This document shows, in pieces, positions 35,925 through 44,173 of a stretch of 64,000 nt of DNA. A program made the translations under genes and the position numbers. The notes below the pieces were generated by a model. The model was not told where the DNA came from and did not search any database. It worked only from the letters and a program-made list of their open reading frames with translations. Origin of the DNA: an uncultured Bacteroidota bacterium (lineage in GTDB: Bacteria; Bacteroidota; Bacteroidia; Bacteroidales; WCHB1-69); assembly GCA_902802755.1 (NCBI GenBank), contig CADCNH010000001.1:1-64000 (forward strand), read 5' to 3'. How positions within the stretch are numbered: the stretch's first letter is position 1; every line of letters begins with the position of its first letter.

Positions 35925-36090
35925 GGGGAGGCGTAGAAACACTCGCTTCGTTCGTTCGGTTATACGGGAAGACATGCACTTCTTGCATTCGGGAAGACGA
36001 GGAGACGTACACTGCGTGTACTCGGGAAGACGGAAAGACGGGAAGATGTACACTTGCATATACTCGTTGAGATAGAAAAAAAGGAAGGCG
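35925..36090. repeat. R5 palindrome-rich array, copy 1
   Basis: CGGTTATACGGGAAGAC, then self-complementary cores (ATGCACTTCTTGCAT, GTACACTGCGTGTAC, GTACACTTGCATATAC) separated by linkers such as TCGGGAAGACGAGGAGAC. Inverted relative to the copy at 36568-36648, so the two bracket the four-helix-bundle gene. Confidence 0.75.
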
Positions 36091-36112
36091 TGAAAAGTAT
36101 TTCCCGATATTT

Positions 36113-36496
36113 TCACGCTTTCTTTTTATTTTCTTGATTTGATAAATAATCACGATATTTTGTCATCAGAAGACTTGTTTTATTAATAAGGTTACATATT
36201 TCTTTGATATCTTCATCGTGGATATATCGTAATTCCTCCGCTATTTGTAACTGACAGTAAACTTCCATTAACGAACCATACGCAATACTTATGAAGTGTA
36301 CTTTTTCTCTTATCGATATTCTACCACTTCCTTCCGCAATATTTGATGGAATAGAGATACAGGCTCTTCGTAATTGATTAGATAATGCAAACTTTTCCTC
36401 TTGAGGAAATTTTTCAATCAACTGGTAAATTTTTACTGCCAATTGCTTACTTGTCATCCAAACATCTAGTTTTTCAAAATTATACATATATTTCAT
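36113..36496 (-). CDS. Four-helix-bundle protein, S23 / 23S rRNA intervening-sequence family
   Basis: 127 residues from ATG 36496 (MKYMYNFEKLDVWMTSKQL), just after a TATTTTTG box; earlier in-frame codons lie within the promoter. Family features: FEKLDVW at the start, LSNQLRRACISIPSNIAEGSGR in the middle (split here as NQLRRACISIPSN and IAEGSG), FISIAYGSLMEVYCQL and a basic tail ENKKKA. Relatives are encoded inside 23S rRNA intervening sequences, as chromosomal orphans, and as the Avd subunit of diversity-generating retroelements; no reverse transcriptase or rRNA is nearby. AT-rich and bracketed by inverted R5 arrays. Its function is unknown. Confidence 0.88.
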   Translation of the reverse strand: MKYMYNFEKLDVWMTSKQLAVKIYQLIEKFPQEEKFALSNQLRRACISIPSNIAEGSGRISIREKVHFISIAYGSLMEVYCQLQIAEELRYIHDEDIKEICNLINKTSLLMTKYRDYLSNQENKKKA

Positions 36497-36510
36497 ATCA
36501 AAATTTTTTG

Positions 36511-36518
36511 CAAAAATA
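36511..36518 (-). promoter_or_regulatory. Promoter -7 box of the four-helix-bundle gene
   Basis: TATTTTTG on the minus strand, 14 bases before ATG 36496. Confidence 0.55.
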
Positions 36519-36567
36519 ATAAAAATATAAATCAAATTATTTCGTATTATAAAAAATTTTTTCGTTC

Positions 36568-36648
36568 AATTTTCTTCCCGTCTTCCCGAATGCACTTTGT
36601 GCATGTCTCCCCGAGCGAACGAAGTGAGCGTCTCCCCGTATAACCGAT
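36568..36648. repeat. R5 palindrome-rich array, copy 2 (inverted)
   Basis: CTTCCCGTCTTCCCGA, hairpin ATGCAC-TTT-GTGCAT, linker GTCTCCCC, GAGCGAACGAAGTGAGC, GTCTCCCCGTATAACCG. It ends 17 bases before the aroB start and is the reverse orientation of copy 1. Confidence 0.75.
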
Positions 36649-36664
36649 AGTGAAAAAATCCCTC

Positions 36665-37696
36665 ATGAAAAACAAAATCAACAAAATCGCAGTCATCGCT
36701 GACCAGAACGTACTACAACTGTTTCCGTACTATCTGGATGAGTTATATGCGGGCGTACCAAAATTTGTGCTTACGGTACTACCTGGCGAACAAAACAAAA
36801 ATATTGATGAAGCTGTATATCTGTGGCAAATTTTACAGGAACATCACTTTGATAAAAGGAGTCTCATCATCAATTTTGGGGGAGGAAAAGTAAGTGATTT
36901 AGGTGGTTTTGTTGCTTCAACTTATCAGCGGGGTATTCCTTTCATCAATATTCCTACTACTTTACTTGGAATGATTGATGCGGCAATCGGCGGAAAAAAT
37001 GGCATAAATCTCAATAGCGTTAAAAACGTTGTAGGAACCATCTATCTCCCTGAAAAAGTAATTGTTGATATCCAATTCCTTAGAACTTTATCACCAGCAC
37101 AATTACTTGATGGATTTGGGGAAATGATTAAATATGCTCTTATTGGAAATAGTGCACTGTGGAATGAATTAAAAAAAATGGAAAACATCTATGCGAAAGA
37201 TATAAAAAAAGAATGGATAGATTCATGCATAGCCTTTAAGAATAAAATCGTTCAGAAGGATTTATATGATCAGGAACTACGACATATACTCAATTTTGGG
37301 CATACAATTGGTCACGCATTCGAGGCATATTACATGAAGACTCCTCTTAGTGGTGAATTTTCTTCCGCTCAAACAATCTCCCACGGGCACGCTGTTGCCT
37401 TGGGTATAATTGCAGAATCATACTTGTCATTTCGTCATAATTTGTTACCTCAATCAACATACGAAGAAATCCGTAATTTCATTTTAAAGCTATATCAAAA
37501 TACCCTTAAAAACATATCTATCAGCGAAATAAATAACATTGTGCAACTCTGTCTTTTAGACAAAAAGAATCTTGACGGCAAAATCAATATCACTATGCTG
37601 GAAGCCATCGGGAAAGCCAGTCCAAATCATTGGGTTAGCAAGGAGGATTGTGAAGAGGCTATTAGGAGTTTAATCGGGATGGCGGGTAAATTTTAA
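36665..37696 (+). CDS. aroB: 3-dehydroquinate synthase
   Basis: Second step of the shikimate pathway, NAD- and metal-dependent. 343 residues from ATG 36665; a GTG at 36650 lies at the edge of the repeat and is less likely. Motifs: INFGGGKVSDLGGFVASTYQRG (split as GGGKVSDLGGF and ASTYQRG), IPTTLLGMIDAAIGGKNGIN, DGFGEMIKYALIG (Glu ligand), ILNFGHTIGHAFE (His) and ISHGHAVALG (His). Clearly more AT-rich than ackA or parE beside it, and enclosed by R5 arrays on both sides, hinting at a different history. No promoter box is seen. Confidence 0.95.
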   Translation: MKNKINKIAVIADQNVLQLFPYYLDELYAGVPKFVLTVLPGEQNKNIDEAVYLWQILQEHHFDKRSLIINFGGGKVSDLGGFVASTYQRGIPFINIPTTLLGMIDAAIGGKNGINLNSVKNVVGTIYLPEKVIVDIQFLRTLSPAQLLDGFGEMIKYALIGNSALWNELKKMENIYAKDIKKEWIDSCIAFKNKIVQKDLYDQELRHILNFGHTIGHAFEAYYMKTPLSGEFSSAQTISHGHAVALGIIAESYLSFRHNLLPQSTYEEIRNFILKLYQNTLKNISISEINNIVQLCLLDKKNLDGKINITMLEAIGKASPNHWVSKEDCEEAIRSLIGMAGKF

Positions 37697-37699
37697 GGT

Positions 37700-37897
37700 G
37701 TGAAGACGGGGAGACGCTCATTTCATTCGCTCGTGATGTCGCTCACTTCGTTCGCTCAGGGCGACGTTCGCTGTGCTCACTCGTGTAAACGATGTCGTCT
37801 TTCCATCTTACCGAGTACACGCAGTGTACGTCTTCCCGTCTATCCGTCTTACCAAATGCACGTAGTGCATGTCTTCACGTTTTCACGCTTCCACGTC
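37700..37897. repeat. R5 palindrome-rich array, copy 3
   Basis: Contains GTACAC-GCA-GTGTAC and ATGCAC-GTA-GTGCAT (perfect stems), GCTCACTTCGTTCGCTC and linkers such as GTCTTCCCGTCT. Lies between the convergent ends of aroB and the DUF4301 gene. Confidence 0.75.
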
Positions 37898-39388
37898 TTA
37901 ACGTTTCAACAAGTCAAACACCGTTTTCACGGGATTGAAGGTGGCCAAGGGAACCTCCACGAAAACCGTGATCCAGCGGGCCATGGCACCATTCCATAAG
38001 CCTGGCAATTCCATCGCTTTCAGGCTTCTGTCACCATACGATTTCGATGAGATAAAGCCTTTGGTTTCATCCACATAATCCTTCAAATTGAAGTATTCGC
38101 CTCTATAATTCCTGAAAGCGCACACCATATCCACCGGATTGAAATGCGTAGCCTGACGGGCAATTTCCATCTGGGCTACGTCTTTGCTGTTCATCTGTGA
38201 CGATTCCACAATTTGCAGGCTTTCCACCTCGTCATCAATCACCCAGAAAGGACCGCCTCCAGGCTCACCCTCGTTCTTCACCATACCGCACACACGGATA
38301 GGACGATTCATTTTCTCGAACAATGCTTCTGGTGTCGGGTCATCATCCACATTGATCATCAGCTCGGTGGAAGCGAAATCCAACATTTCACACAAATCCA
38401 TATCATCCACCTCGCCTGCTTCTATCTTCTTCATATAGTGGAAAGTTTTGTTCTGCAACTCAATCAAATAAGCTGCCAAGGCTTTCTTATAGATGAAAGT
38501 AGGTTCTGCTTTGTCTTCAGTTATCACATTATCAATGTTTTTAACGAAAACTATATCCGAATGAATCTCATTCAGATTGCCAATCAGAGCCCCATGGCCA
38601 CCCGGGCGGAACAACAATTCGCCTTTCTCGTTCCGGAAAGGAGTATTGTCAACTTCCGCCGCCAAGGTATCGGTAGAAGGTTTCTGAATGGAATAGGAAA
38701 TATCGTATTTCACCCCGAAACGTGCTTCATAAGTTGGCAGAACATAGGCTAAAAGCTGCTCGAAACCCTGCTGATGTTGCGGAGATACAGTGAAATGTAT
38801 GCGGCATAGTCCGTTTTCATCCTTAGCATATTGGGCTGCTTCCACCAAATGCTCCTCCACTGCGGTTCTGTTGACATCCCCATAACGGTGGAATTTCAGC
38901 AAACCCTTGGGCAAATTGCCGTAATTCAGTCCTTCTTTTTCCAAAATATAACGGACAATCAACCTGTAATTCTGATATTCTATCTCATGTTCCAAGGCAT
39001 AGCCATCCTTGGCCATCGCTTTACGCAAATCTTCATAAAACGCGAATTTCGGAAGTTTTGTCAAGAATGCTTTTGCCTTGACCATCACTTCCTCGCTATC
39101 GTTTTCAAGATAAGAATACAATTCCTTGAACATGCGGGAAGCGGCACCTGAGGCCGGCACAAATTTGGTAACAGTCTTGCCCTGAATAAGATGTTCGTAA
39201 TCCTCTATCAAATCCTCAATATATTCCTCCTCCAAGCGGACAATGCCGTCGTCGATGGTGGCGGGACGGTCAAGATTCACAAAATCAAAGCCCTTCTCAA
39301 AGAAAGAAAACTGGCGCAGCACTTCTTCGGGGTTACTGCCGCGGGCTTGCATAAACTGAATGTCTTCGGGGGTAAACTGGATTTTCAT
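37898..39388 (-). CDS. DUF4301 family protein
   Basis: 496 residues from ATG 39388 (MKIQFTPEDIQFMQARG); an earlier in-frame start would lie across the promoter. Large single-domain cytoplasmic protein found mainly in Bacteroidota. FVPASGAASRMFKEL near residue 80 resembles the nucleotide-binding loop of sugar nucleotidyltransferases, and FRPGGHGALIGNLNEIHSDIV (about 275, split as FRPGGHGALIGNLN) with NRPIRVCGMVKNEGEPGGGP further support a nucleotidyltransferase-like fold. The substrate is unknown. Single gene with its own -7 box. Confidence 0.85.
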   Translation of the reverse strand: MKIQFTPEDIQFMQARGSNPEEVLRQFSFFEKGFDFVNLDRPATIDDGIVRLEEEYIEDLIEDYEHLIQGKTVTKFVPASGAASRMFKELYSYLENDSEEVMVKAKAFLTKLPKFAFYEDLRKAMAKDGYALEHEIEYQNYRLIVRYILEKEGLNYGNLPKGLLKFHRYGDVNRTAVEEHLVEAAQYAKDENGLCRIHFTVSPQHQQGFEQLLAYVLPTYEARFGVKYDISYSIQKPSTDTLAAEVDNTPFRNEKGELLFRPGGHGALIGNLNEIHSDIVFVKNIDNVITEDKAEPTFIYKKALAAYLIELQNKTFHYMKKIEAGEVDDMDLCEMLDFASTELMINVDDDPTPEALFEKMNRPIRVCGMVKNEGEPGGGPFWVIDDEVESLQIVESSQMNSKDVAQMEIARQATHFNPVDMVCAFRNYRGEYFNLKDYVDETKGFISSKSYGDRSLKAMELPGLWNGAMARWITVFVEVPLATFNPVKTVFDLLKR

Positions 39389-39408
39389 AATCAATAATTT
39401 TGAAAAGA

Positions 39409-39416
39409 CAAAGTTA
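39409..39416 (-). promoter_or_regulatory. Promoter -7 box of the DUF4301 gene
   Basis: TAACTTTG on the minus strand, 20 bases before the start. Confidence 0.55.
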
Positions 39417-39458
39417 CGGAAAAAATTTAATTCAAAGTTCAAAATTAAAAATTCAATT

Positions 39459-39494
39459 TGCTAATTAACTAATTAACTAATTTGCTAATTGAAA
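39459..39494. repeat. R1 dispersed repeat
   Basis: TTTGCTAATTAACTAATTAAC words in the 377-base gap between the divergent DUF4301 and parE genes. The rest of the gap holds R9 hairpin units, the R8 heptamers and no gene. Confidence 0.65.
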
Positions 39495-39614
39495 TCAACT
39501 TCCCCCTGTTGAAATTATCCAGACAATCCAGCCTCTATCTCATACTTTTTTCGTATTTTTGAAGATTCTATTGACGGGAAATGGAAGGTTGATTTAGAAA
39601 TTATTTTTACGTCT

Positions 39615-39714
39615 ATTGATATTGAAGCCCTGACGGGCTACAAAACCATCACCAACGTTGCTACTGTGACCGCAAACGGAATTGATATTGAAGCCCTGAC
39701 GGGCTACAAAACCA
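39615..39714. repeat. R9 hairpin repeat, two identical 34-bp copies
   Basis: 39615-39648 and 39681-39714 are identical, starting ATTGATATTGAAGCCC and containing the stem AGCCC-TGAC-GGGCT. They are 32 bases apart. Related units lie at 19441-19525. Confidence 0.85.
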
Positions 39715-39735
39715 CCACTTGCTTACTTTCTACTA

Positions 39736-39763
39736 ACCCCTAAAACCTAACCCCTAAAACCTA
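39736..39763. repeat. R8 heptamer tract directly upstream of parE
   Basis: Four 7-bp units alternating ACCCCTA and AAACCTA, ending two bases before the parE ATG, so inside its leader. Confidence 0.75.
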
Positions 39764-39765
39764 AT

Positions 39766-41607
39766 ATGGCAGAATATAACGACGACAATATCACCACACT
39801 GGAATGGGACGAGCATATACGAACCCGGCCAGGTATGTACATCGGCAAACTGGGCGACGGCTCTGCCCATGATGACGGCATCTATGTGTTGTTTAAAGAA
39901 GTGATAGACAACGCAATAGATGAATTTATGCAAGGCTTCGGCAAAACCATCGAAATATCCATCAAAGAAAATAAAGTCTCCATTCGCGACTATGGCCGAG
40001 GCATTCCGTTGACCAAAGTGGTGGACTGCGTTTCCAAAATGAACACCGGTGGTAAATTCAAAGAAGGCACCGCTTTCGACAATTCCATTGGTATGAACGG
40101 TGTGGGTGTGAAAGCTGTCAATGCCTTATCCACCTACTTTTTCGTACAGAGTATCCGCGACGGACAAAAGAAAACCGCCGAGTTCTCCTGCGGCAAATTG
40201 GTGGAAGAATCCCCCCTGCAACTTTGCGAAGACCGCAACGGCACCCTGGTTTCTTTTATCCCTGATGGTAGCATCTTCGAAAATTACCATTGGTACATCG
40301 ACTATGTGGAAAAGATGATTTGGAACTACGCTTACCTCAACCGCGGATTGTCCATCGTGCTCAATGGCAAACGTTTTATCTCCAAAAATGGACTTTTAGA
40401 CCTGATTAACAACAATATAGGCAACGATGCCCTTTATGAGCCCATCCATTTGGAAGATGGTGATTTCGAATTTGCCTTGGTACATACCGACCGCAAATAC
40501 GGCGAGGAATATTACTCTTTCGTCAATAGCCAGAACACCACCCAGGGCGGTACGCATCAACAGGCTTTCCGTGAAGCTATTGTAAAGACTTTCAGAGATT
40601 TCTATAAAAAGGATTTCGACCCCAACGACATCCGCAATTCCGTGGTAGCAGCCCTTTCCATCAAAGTTAAAGAGCCTATTTTTGAGTCACAGACCAAAAC
40701 CAAATTGGGTTCCACCTATATGCGTCCCGGCGGCACCACCATTAGAAACTATGTCAACGACATCGTTTCCAAGTTGTTGGACAAATACCTCCACATGCAT
40801 TTGGATGTGGCGGATATCATTCTGAAAAAAATCCAGGAATCGGAAAAGGAAAGAAAAGAGATTGCCGGCATCAAGAAGCAGTCGAAGGAAACCCAGAAAA
40901 AAGTCAGCTTGCACAACCGCAAACTCCGTGACTGCCGTTATCATTTCAACACCAACGACGCTCGCGGTGTGGAGACCACCATCTTCATTACCGAGGGTGA
41001 CTCCGCTTCCGGATCCATCACCATGTCGCGCGATGCCAACACCCAAGCGGTTTTCAGTCTGCGAGGCAAACCTCTGAACACCTACAATACCAACAAAAGC
41101 GCTCTATACCGCAACGAAGAGTTAAGCCTGCTCCAAGCAGCACTGAATATCGAAGATGGTTTGGACGGATTACGCTACAACAACATCGTTATTGCCACCG
41201 ATGCTGATGCCGACGGTATGCACATCCGTATTCTGATGTTGACCTTCTTCCTGCAATATTTCCCCGACTTGGTCAAAGCAGGACATGTCTATATTCTCGA
41301 AACCCCTCTTTTCAGGGTCAGAAACAAGCAGCAGACGCTTTATTGTTACTCCGACGAGGAAAAGGCCGATGCCATCAAAAAGTGCGGCGCAAAGGCTGAA
41401 ATCACGCGTTTTAAAGGTTTAGGTGAGATTTCCCCACAAGAGTTCAAGAATTTCATCGGGAAAAACATTCGTCTGGAACCCGTGGTACTTTCAAAAGAAG
41501 TGGATATCCGAAATCTTCTGGACTATTTCATGGGCAAAAACACCAGCGAGAGAACCCAGTTTGTGATGGAGAATCTGAGGGAGGAGATTGATTTAGTCGC
41601 AAATTAG
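39766..41607 (+). CDS. parE: DNA topoisomerase IV subunit B (ParE)
   Basis: ATPase subunit of topoisomerase IV, which unlinks daughter chromosomes. 613 residues. GHKL ATPase: [11 protein letters not shown] (Asn-Mg), [30 protein letters not shown] (lid, split as [13 protein letters not shown] and [11 protein letters not shown]), then the QTKTKLGS lysine loop. [17 protein letters not shown] (Glu) and [13 protein letters not shown] (DxD), then TRFKGLGE. Length and the lack of a GyrB insert favour ParE. parC is not adjacent. Its leader holds heptamer repeats; an R5 array follows. Confidence 0.93.
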   Translation: MAEYNDDNITTLEWDEHIRTRPGMYIGKLGDGSAHDDGIYVLFKEVIDNAIDEFMQGFGKTIEISIKENKVSIRDYGRGIPLTKVVDCVSKMNTGGKFKEGTAFDNSIGMNGVGVKAVNALSTYFFVQSIRDGQKKTAEFSCGKLVEESPLQLCEDRNGTLVSFIPDGSIFENYHWYIDYVEKMIWNYAYLNRGLSIVLNGKRFISKNGLLDLINNNIGNDALYEPIHLEDGDFEFALVHTDRKYGEEYYSFVNSQNTTQGGTHQQAFREAIVKTFRDFYKKDFDPNDIRNSVVAALSIKVKEPIFESQTKTKLGSTYMRPGGTTIRNYVNDIVSKLLDKYLHMHLDVADIILKKIQESEKERKEIAGIKKQSKETQKKVSLHNRKLRDCRYHFNTNDARGVETTIFITEGDSASGSITMSRDANTQAVFSLRGKPLNTYNTNKSALYRNEELSLLQAALNIEDGLDGLRYNNIVIATDADADGMHIRILMLTFFLQYFPDLVKAGHVYILETPLFRVRNKQQTLYCYSDEEKADAIKKCGAKAEITRFKGLGEISPQEFKNFIGKNIRLEPVVLSKEVDIRNLLDYFMGKNTSERTQFVMENLREEIDLVAN

Positions 41608-41614
41608 TAGACGT

Positions 41615-41800
41615 TAAGTCATTCGCTGCACTCATTCGTTAAGGCGTTAAGACGTGGAGACATGCACTGCGTGCGTTCGGGAAGACGAGGAGACGTACAC
41701 TGCGTGTACTCGGAAAGACGGAAAAAAGACATCGTATACCCGAGTGAGCACAACGAACGACTCTCCGAGCGAACGAAGAGAGCGGCTTCCCGTATAACCG
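41615..41800. repeat. R5 palindrome-rich array, copy 4
   Basis: Includes ATGCACTGCGTGCG and GTACACTGCGTGTAC with GGGAAGACGAGGAGAC linkers, ending GGCTTCCCGTATAACCG next to the porin-like gene stop. Confidence 0.75.
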
Positions 41801-42598
41801 TTAAAAGTAATACCCTAACGTTGCCTGAAGGTTGAGGTTGCGCTGGCTATAGCCTTTAATGCCCGCTTCCTCCCATTCTTTGGTATTGGCAGTATTGATC
41901 ACTCCAAAGTCACATGCCGCACCTATATAGAATCTTTTCAATTCAAAACCAGCCGCTACCGTAAAACCAAAATCGCAACGGCGGTAAGGATGCTCGTCAT
42001 ATCTTGTTTTGTATTCTTCCGCATAACCGCTTTTATCAGTTACATAATAACTGACTTGCTGGTTTTTGTAAAAGTTGGCTTTGCCTCTGATATCCAAGGA
42101 TTCCCCAGAAAATTGGTTAATAAAAGAACCATCCAAAACATCCTGGCCCTGAACGGCCACACTAAAATAAGGACCTGCTCCAAATACAAAAGCATGTTGG
42201 TAATTGCTTTTGAAAGCTATCCTGAAATTCACCAATACCGGCACCTGAACAATCTGCATGCTCATTACCTCTTCCGTCTTCAATACAATAGAGTCTGTCA
42301 ATTGGAATTGTCCACTTGAACCCCATCTCTGCAAAGAATAATAAACGGCTGGTTGTATGGATACCACATCGGTAAGTCCGAGATCAAACACAAATCCACC
42401 TCTTACGCCTACTTTCATTTTGTATCTTTCAGCCGAGGAATACAATGTCGGAATTTTCTGCCCGTCAGACTCAATTCCATATAAAGTAGAGAAATTGGGT
42501 CCTATGCGCAATCCCACTCTGAATGTACCTTGGCCTTGGGCAAAAATCATGCTGGTACAGCACAAGAACAAAAAAATGATGGCCAGTAATTTTTTCAT
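41801..42598 (-). CDS. Outer-membrane beta-barrel protein (PorT-like)
   Basis: 265 residues. Signal peptide LLAIIFLFLCCTSMIFAQ, then alternating strands (FRVGLRIGPNFSTLYG, GVRGGFVFDLGL, SIQPAVYYSL, VPVLVNFRIAF, AFVFGAGPYFSVAV, FGFTVAAGFELK, FYIGAACDFGV), ending in aromatic LQATLGYYF, the usual C-terminal barrel signature. Matches the OMP_b-brl_2 type common in Bacteroidota. Function is not predictable. Single gene; its leader holds two R3 palindromes. Confidence 0.85.
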   Translation of the reverse strand: MKKLLAIIFLFLCCTSMIFAQGQGTFRVGLRIGPNFSTLYGIESDGQKIPTLYSSAERYKMKVGVRGGFVFDLGLTDVVSIQPAVYYSLQRWGSSGQFQLTDSIVLKTEEVMSMQIVQVPVLVNFRIAFKSNYQHAFVFGAGPYFSVAVQGQDVLDGSFINQFSGESLDIRGKANFYKNQQVSYYVTDKSGYAEEYKTRYDEHPYRRCDFGFTVAAGFELKRFYIGAACDFGVINTANTKEWEEAGIKGYSQRNLNLQATLGYYF

Positions 42599-42653
42599 GT
42601 TTTTGGTGTTTTAATGTGTAATATTTTGATTATTTGGTTTTTCCCCATTGTTT

Positions 42654-42681
42654 GTAGAGACGCACGGACATGCGTCTTTAC
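42654..42681. repeat. R3 palindromic repeat, copy 3
   Basis: GTAGAGACGCA, six-base centre, TGCGTCTTTAC: 11 pairs with one G-T. Confidence 0.75.
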
Positions 42682-42700
42682 CATTTCTGTGATGTTTTTT

Positions 42701-42729
42701 GTAGAGACGTGCCATGGTGCGTCTTCTAC
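42701..42729. repeat. R3 palindromic repeat, copy 4
   Basis: GTAGAGACGTGCCATGG followed by TGCGTCTTCTAC; same outer arms as copy 3 with a GCCATGG-type centre. Lies just upstream of the porin-like gene and before the der stop. Confidence 0.7.
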
Positions 42730-42736
42730 ATTGTTT

Positions 42737-44041
42737 TTATTTCTTCCTGAAATAAATCTCCATCGGCACGCCTGAATAATTCCATTTTTCACGTATCTGG
42801 TTTTCCAAGAATCTTTTGTAGCTGTCTTTCACATACTGCGGAAGGTTGCAGAAGAATGCGAACGCCGGAAATGAAGTCTTCAACTGGGTTACATACTTGA
42901 TACGTATAACCTTGTCCTTATTCATCGGAGGAGGAGTCTGGTTGATAATTGGTAACATAACATCATTCAGCTCTGAAGTGCTGATTCTGCGGCTACGGTT
43001 TTTATGAACCTCAATAGCTGTTTCCAACACTTTGTAGATACGCTGTTTGTTGATGACAGAAGTGAAAATGATAGGTACATCAGTAAATGGAGCAATACGC
43101 TGACGAACCAGGTCTTCATATTGCTTGTGCGTCTTATTGTCCTTCTCCACCAAATCCCATTTATTCATCACCACAACAACACCTTTACGATTACGGGCTG
43201 CCAAACTGAATATGTTCAAGTCCTGAGCATCGAAACCTTGCGAGGCATCGCACATCAGAATGCATACATCACTGTTTTCAATAGCCCTGATGGTGCGCAT
43301 CACGGAATAGAACTCCAAATCTTCCTCCACTTTCTTCTTCTTGCGAAGACCTGCGGTATCTATAAGGTAAAAATCAAAGCCGAAGCCTGTATAACGGGTA
43401 TATATCGAGTCGCGGGTTGTACCGGCTATCGGGGTGACGATATGCCGCTCATAACCCAAAAAAGTATTGATAATGGAGGACTTACCCACATTAGGCTTGC
43501 CTACAATGGTAATTTTAGGCAAGTCTTCCAACTGCACATTCTCTTCCTTGGAGAAATGTTTCACCACTTCATCCAATAAGTCACCAGTGCCGCTGCCTGA
43601 CACAGCAGAAATCGGGTAAATATTCTCAAAACCCAGGGCATAGAATTCCGTATAATCCAAAAAATTCGAAGGACTATCTATCTTGTTGACTGCCAAATAG
43701 AAAGGCTTTTTCGACTTACGGAGCATCATAGCAACCTCCTCATCCAGAGGTGTCAAGCCTTCACGTCCATCCACCAACAGCACAATGACATCCGATTCAT
43801 CGATAGCTAATGACGCCTGCTTGCGGATTTCGCTCTCGAAAATATCATCGGAGCCCACCACATAACCACCTGTGTCAATGACGGAGAATTCATAGCCGCA
43901 CCAATCGGCCTTGCCGTAATTGCGGTCACGGGTCACCCCGGATACTGAATCAACAATAGCCTCCTTGGTTTGCGTCAAGCGGTTGAACAAGGTGGATTTG
44001 CCCACATTCGGGCGGCCTACGAGAGATAAGATGTTGCTCAT
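42737..44041 (-). CDS. der: Ribosome assembly GTPase Der (EngA)
   Basis: Tandem-GTPase factor for 50S maturation. 434 residues. First domain: GRPNVGKSTLFNR (8-20), DTGGY, VNKIDS. Second domain: GKPNVGKSSIINT near 182, DTAGLRKK, MNKWDL. The C-terminal KH-like domain ends YSGVPMEIYFRKK. Single gene between repeats; the upstream gap is an R5-type repeat without a clear promoter. Confidence 0.98.
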   Translation of the reverse strand: MSNILSLVGRPNVGKSTLFNRLTQTKEAIVDSVSGVTRDRNYGKADWCGYEFSVIDTGGYVVGSDDIFESEIRKQASLAIDESDVIVLLVDGREGLTPLDEEVAMMLRKSKKPFYLAVNKIDSPSNFLDYTEFYALGFENIYPISAVSGSGTGDLLDEVVKHFSKEENVQLEDLPKITIVGKPNVGKSSIINTFLGYERHIVTPIAGTTRDSIYTRYTGFGFDFYLIDTAGLRKKKKVEEDLEFYSVMRTIRAIENSDVCILMCDASQGFDAQDLNIFSLAARNRKGVVVVMNKWDLVEKDNKTHKQYEDLVRQRIAPFTDVPIIFTSVINKQRIYKVLETAIEVHKNRSRRISTSELNDVMLPIINQTPPPMNKDKVIRIKYVTQLKTSFPAFAFFCNLPQYVKDSYKRFLENQIREKWNYSGVPMEIYFRKK

Positions 44042-44074
44042 GGTTGTTTATTTATTGATTTATCGTTTATACGG

Positions 44075-44172
44075 TGAGGCGTTAAGGCGTCAAGTCATTC
44101 GCTGCGCTCATTCGTGGAGAACAAATTCGTCTTAACGAATGCACGAAGTGCATGTCTCCACGTCTTAACGTC
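44075..44172. repeat. R5-type repeat, copy 5
   Basis: GGTGAGGCGTTAAGGCG, TCATTCGCTGCGCTCATTCG, GAATGCACGAAGTGCATG and linkers, between yicC and der. Related to 41615-41800. Confidence 0.65.
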
Positions 44173-44173
44173 T

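Noticed and set aside
35671..36153. Minus-strand open frame across the ackA 3' end and the R5 array
   Set aside because: Antisense to ackA and composed of repeat sequence; no family features.
36113..36496. Avd subunit of a diversity-generating retroelement
   Set aside because: No reverse transcriptase, template repeat or variable repeat nearby; the protein is better called a general S23-family four-helix bundle.
37700..37999. Plus-strand open frame in R5 copy 3
   Set aside because: Encoded by palindromic repeat words and running into the antisense of DUF4301; no plausible start or domain.
39615..39714. Two identical 34-bp repeats 32 bases apart, CRISPR-like geometry
   Set aside because: Only two copies, an internal hairpin, related units at 19441-19525 with another spacing, and no cas genes. 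Kept as dispersed repeat R9.
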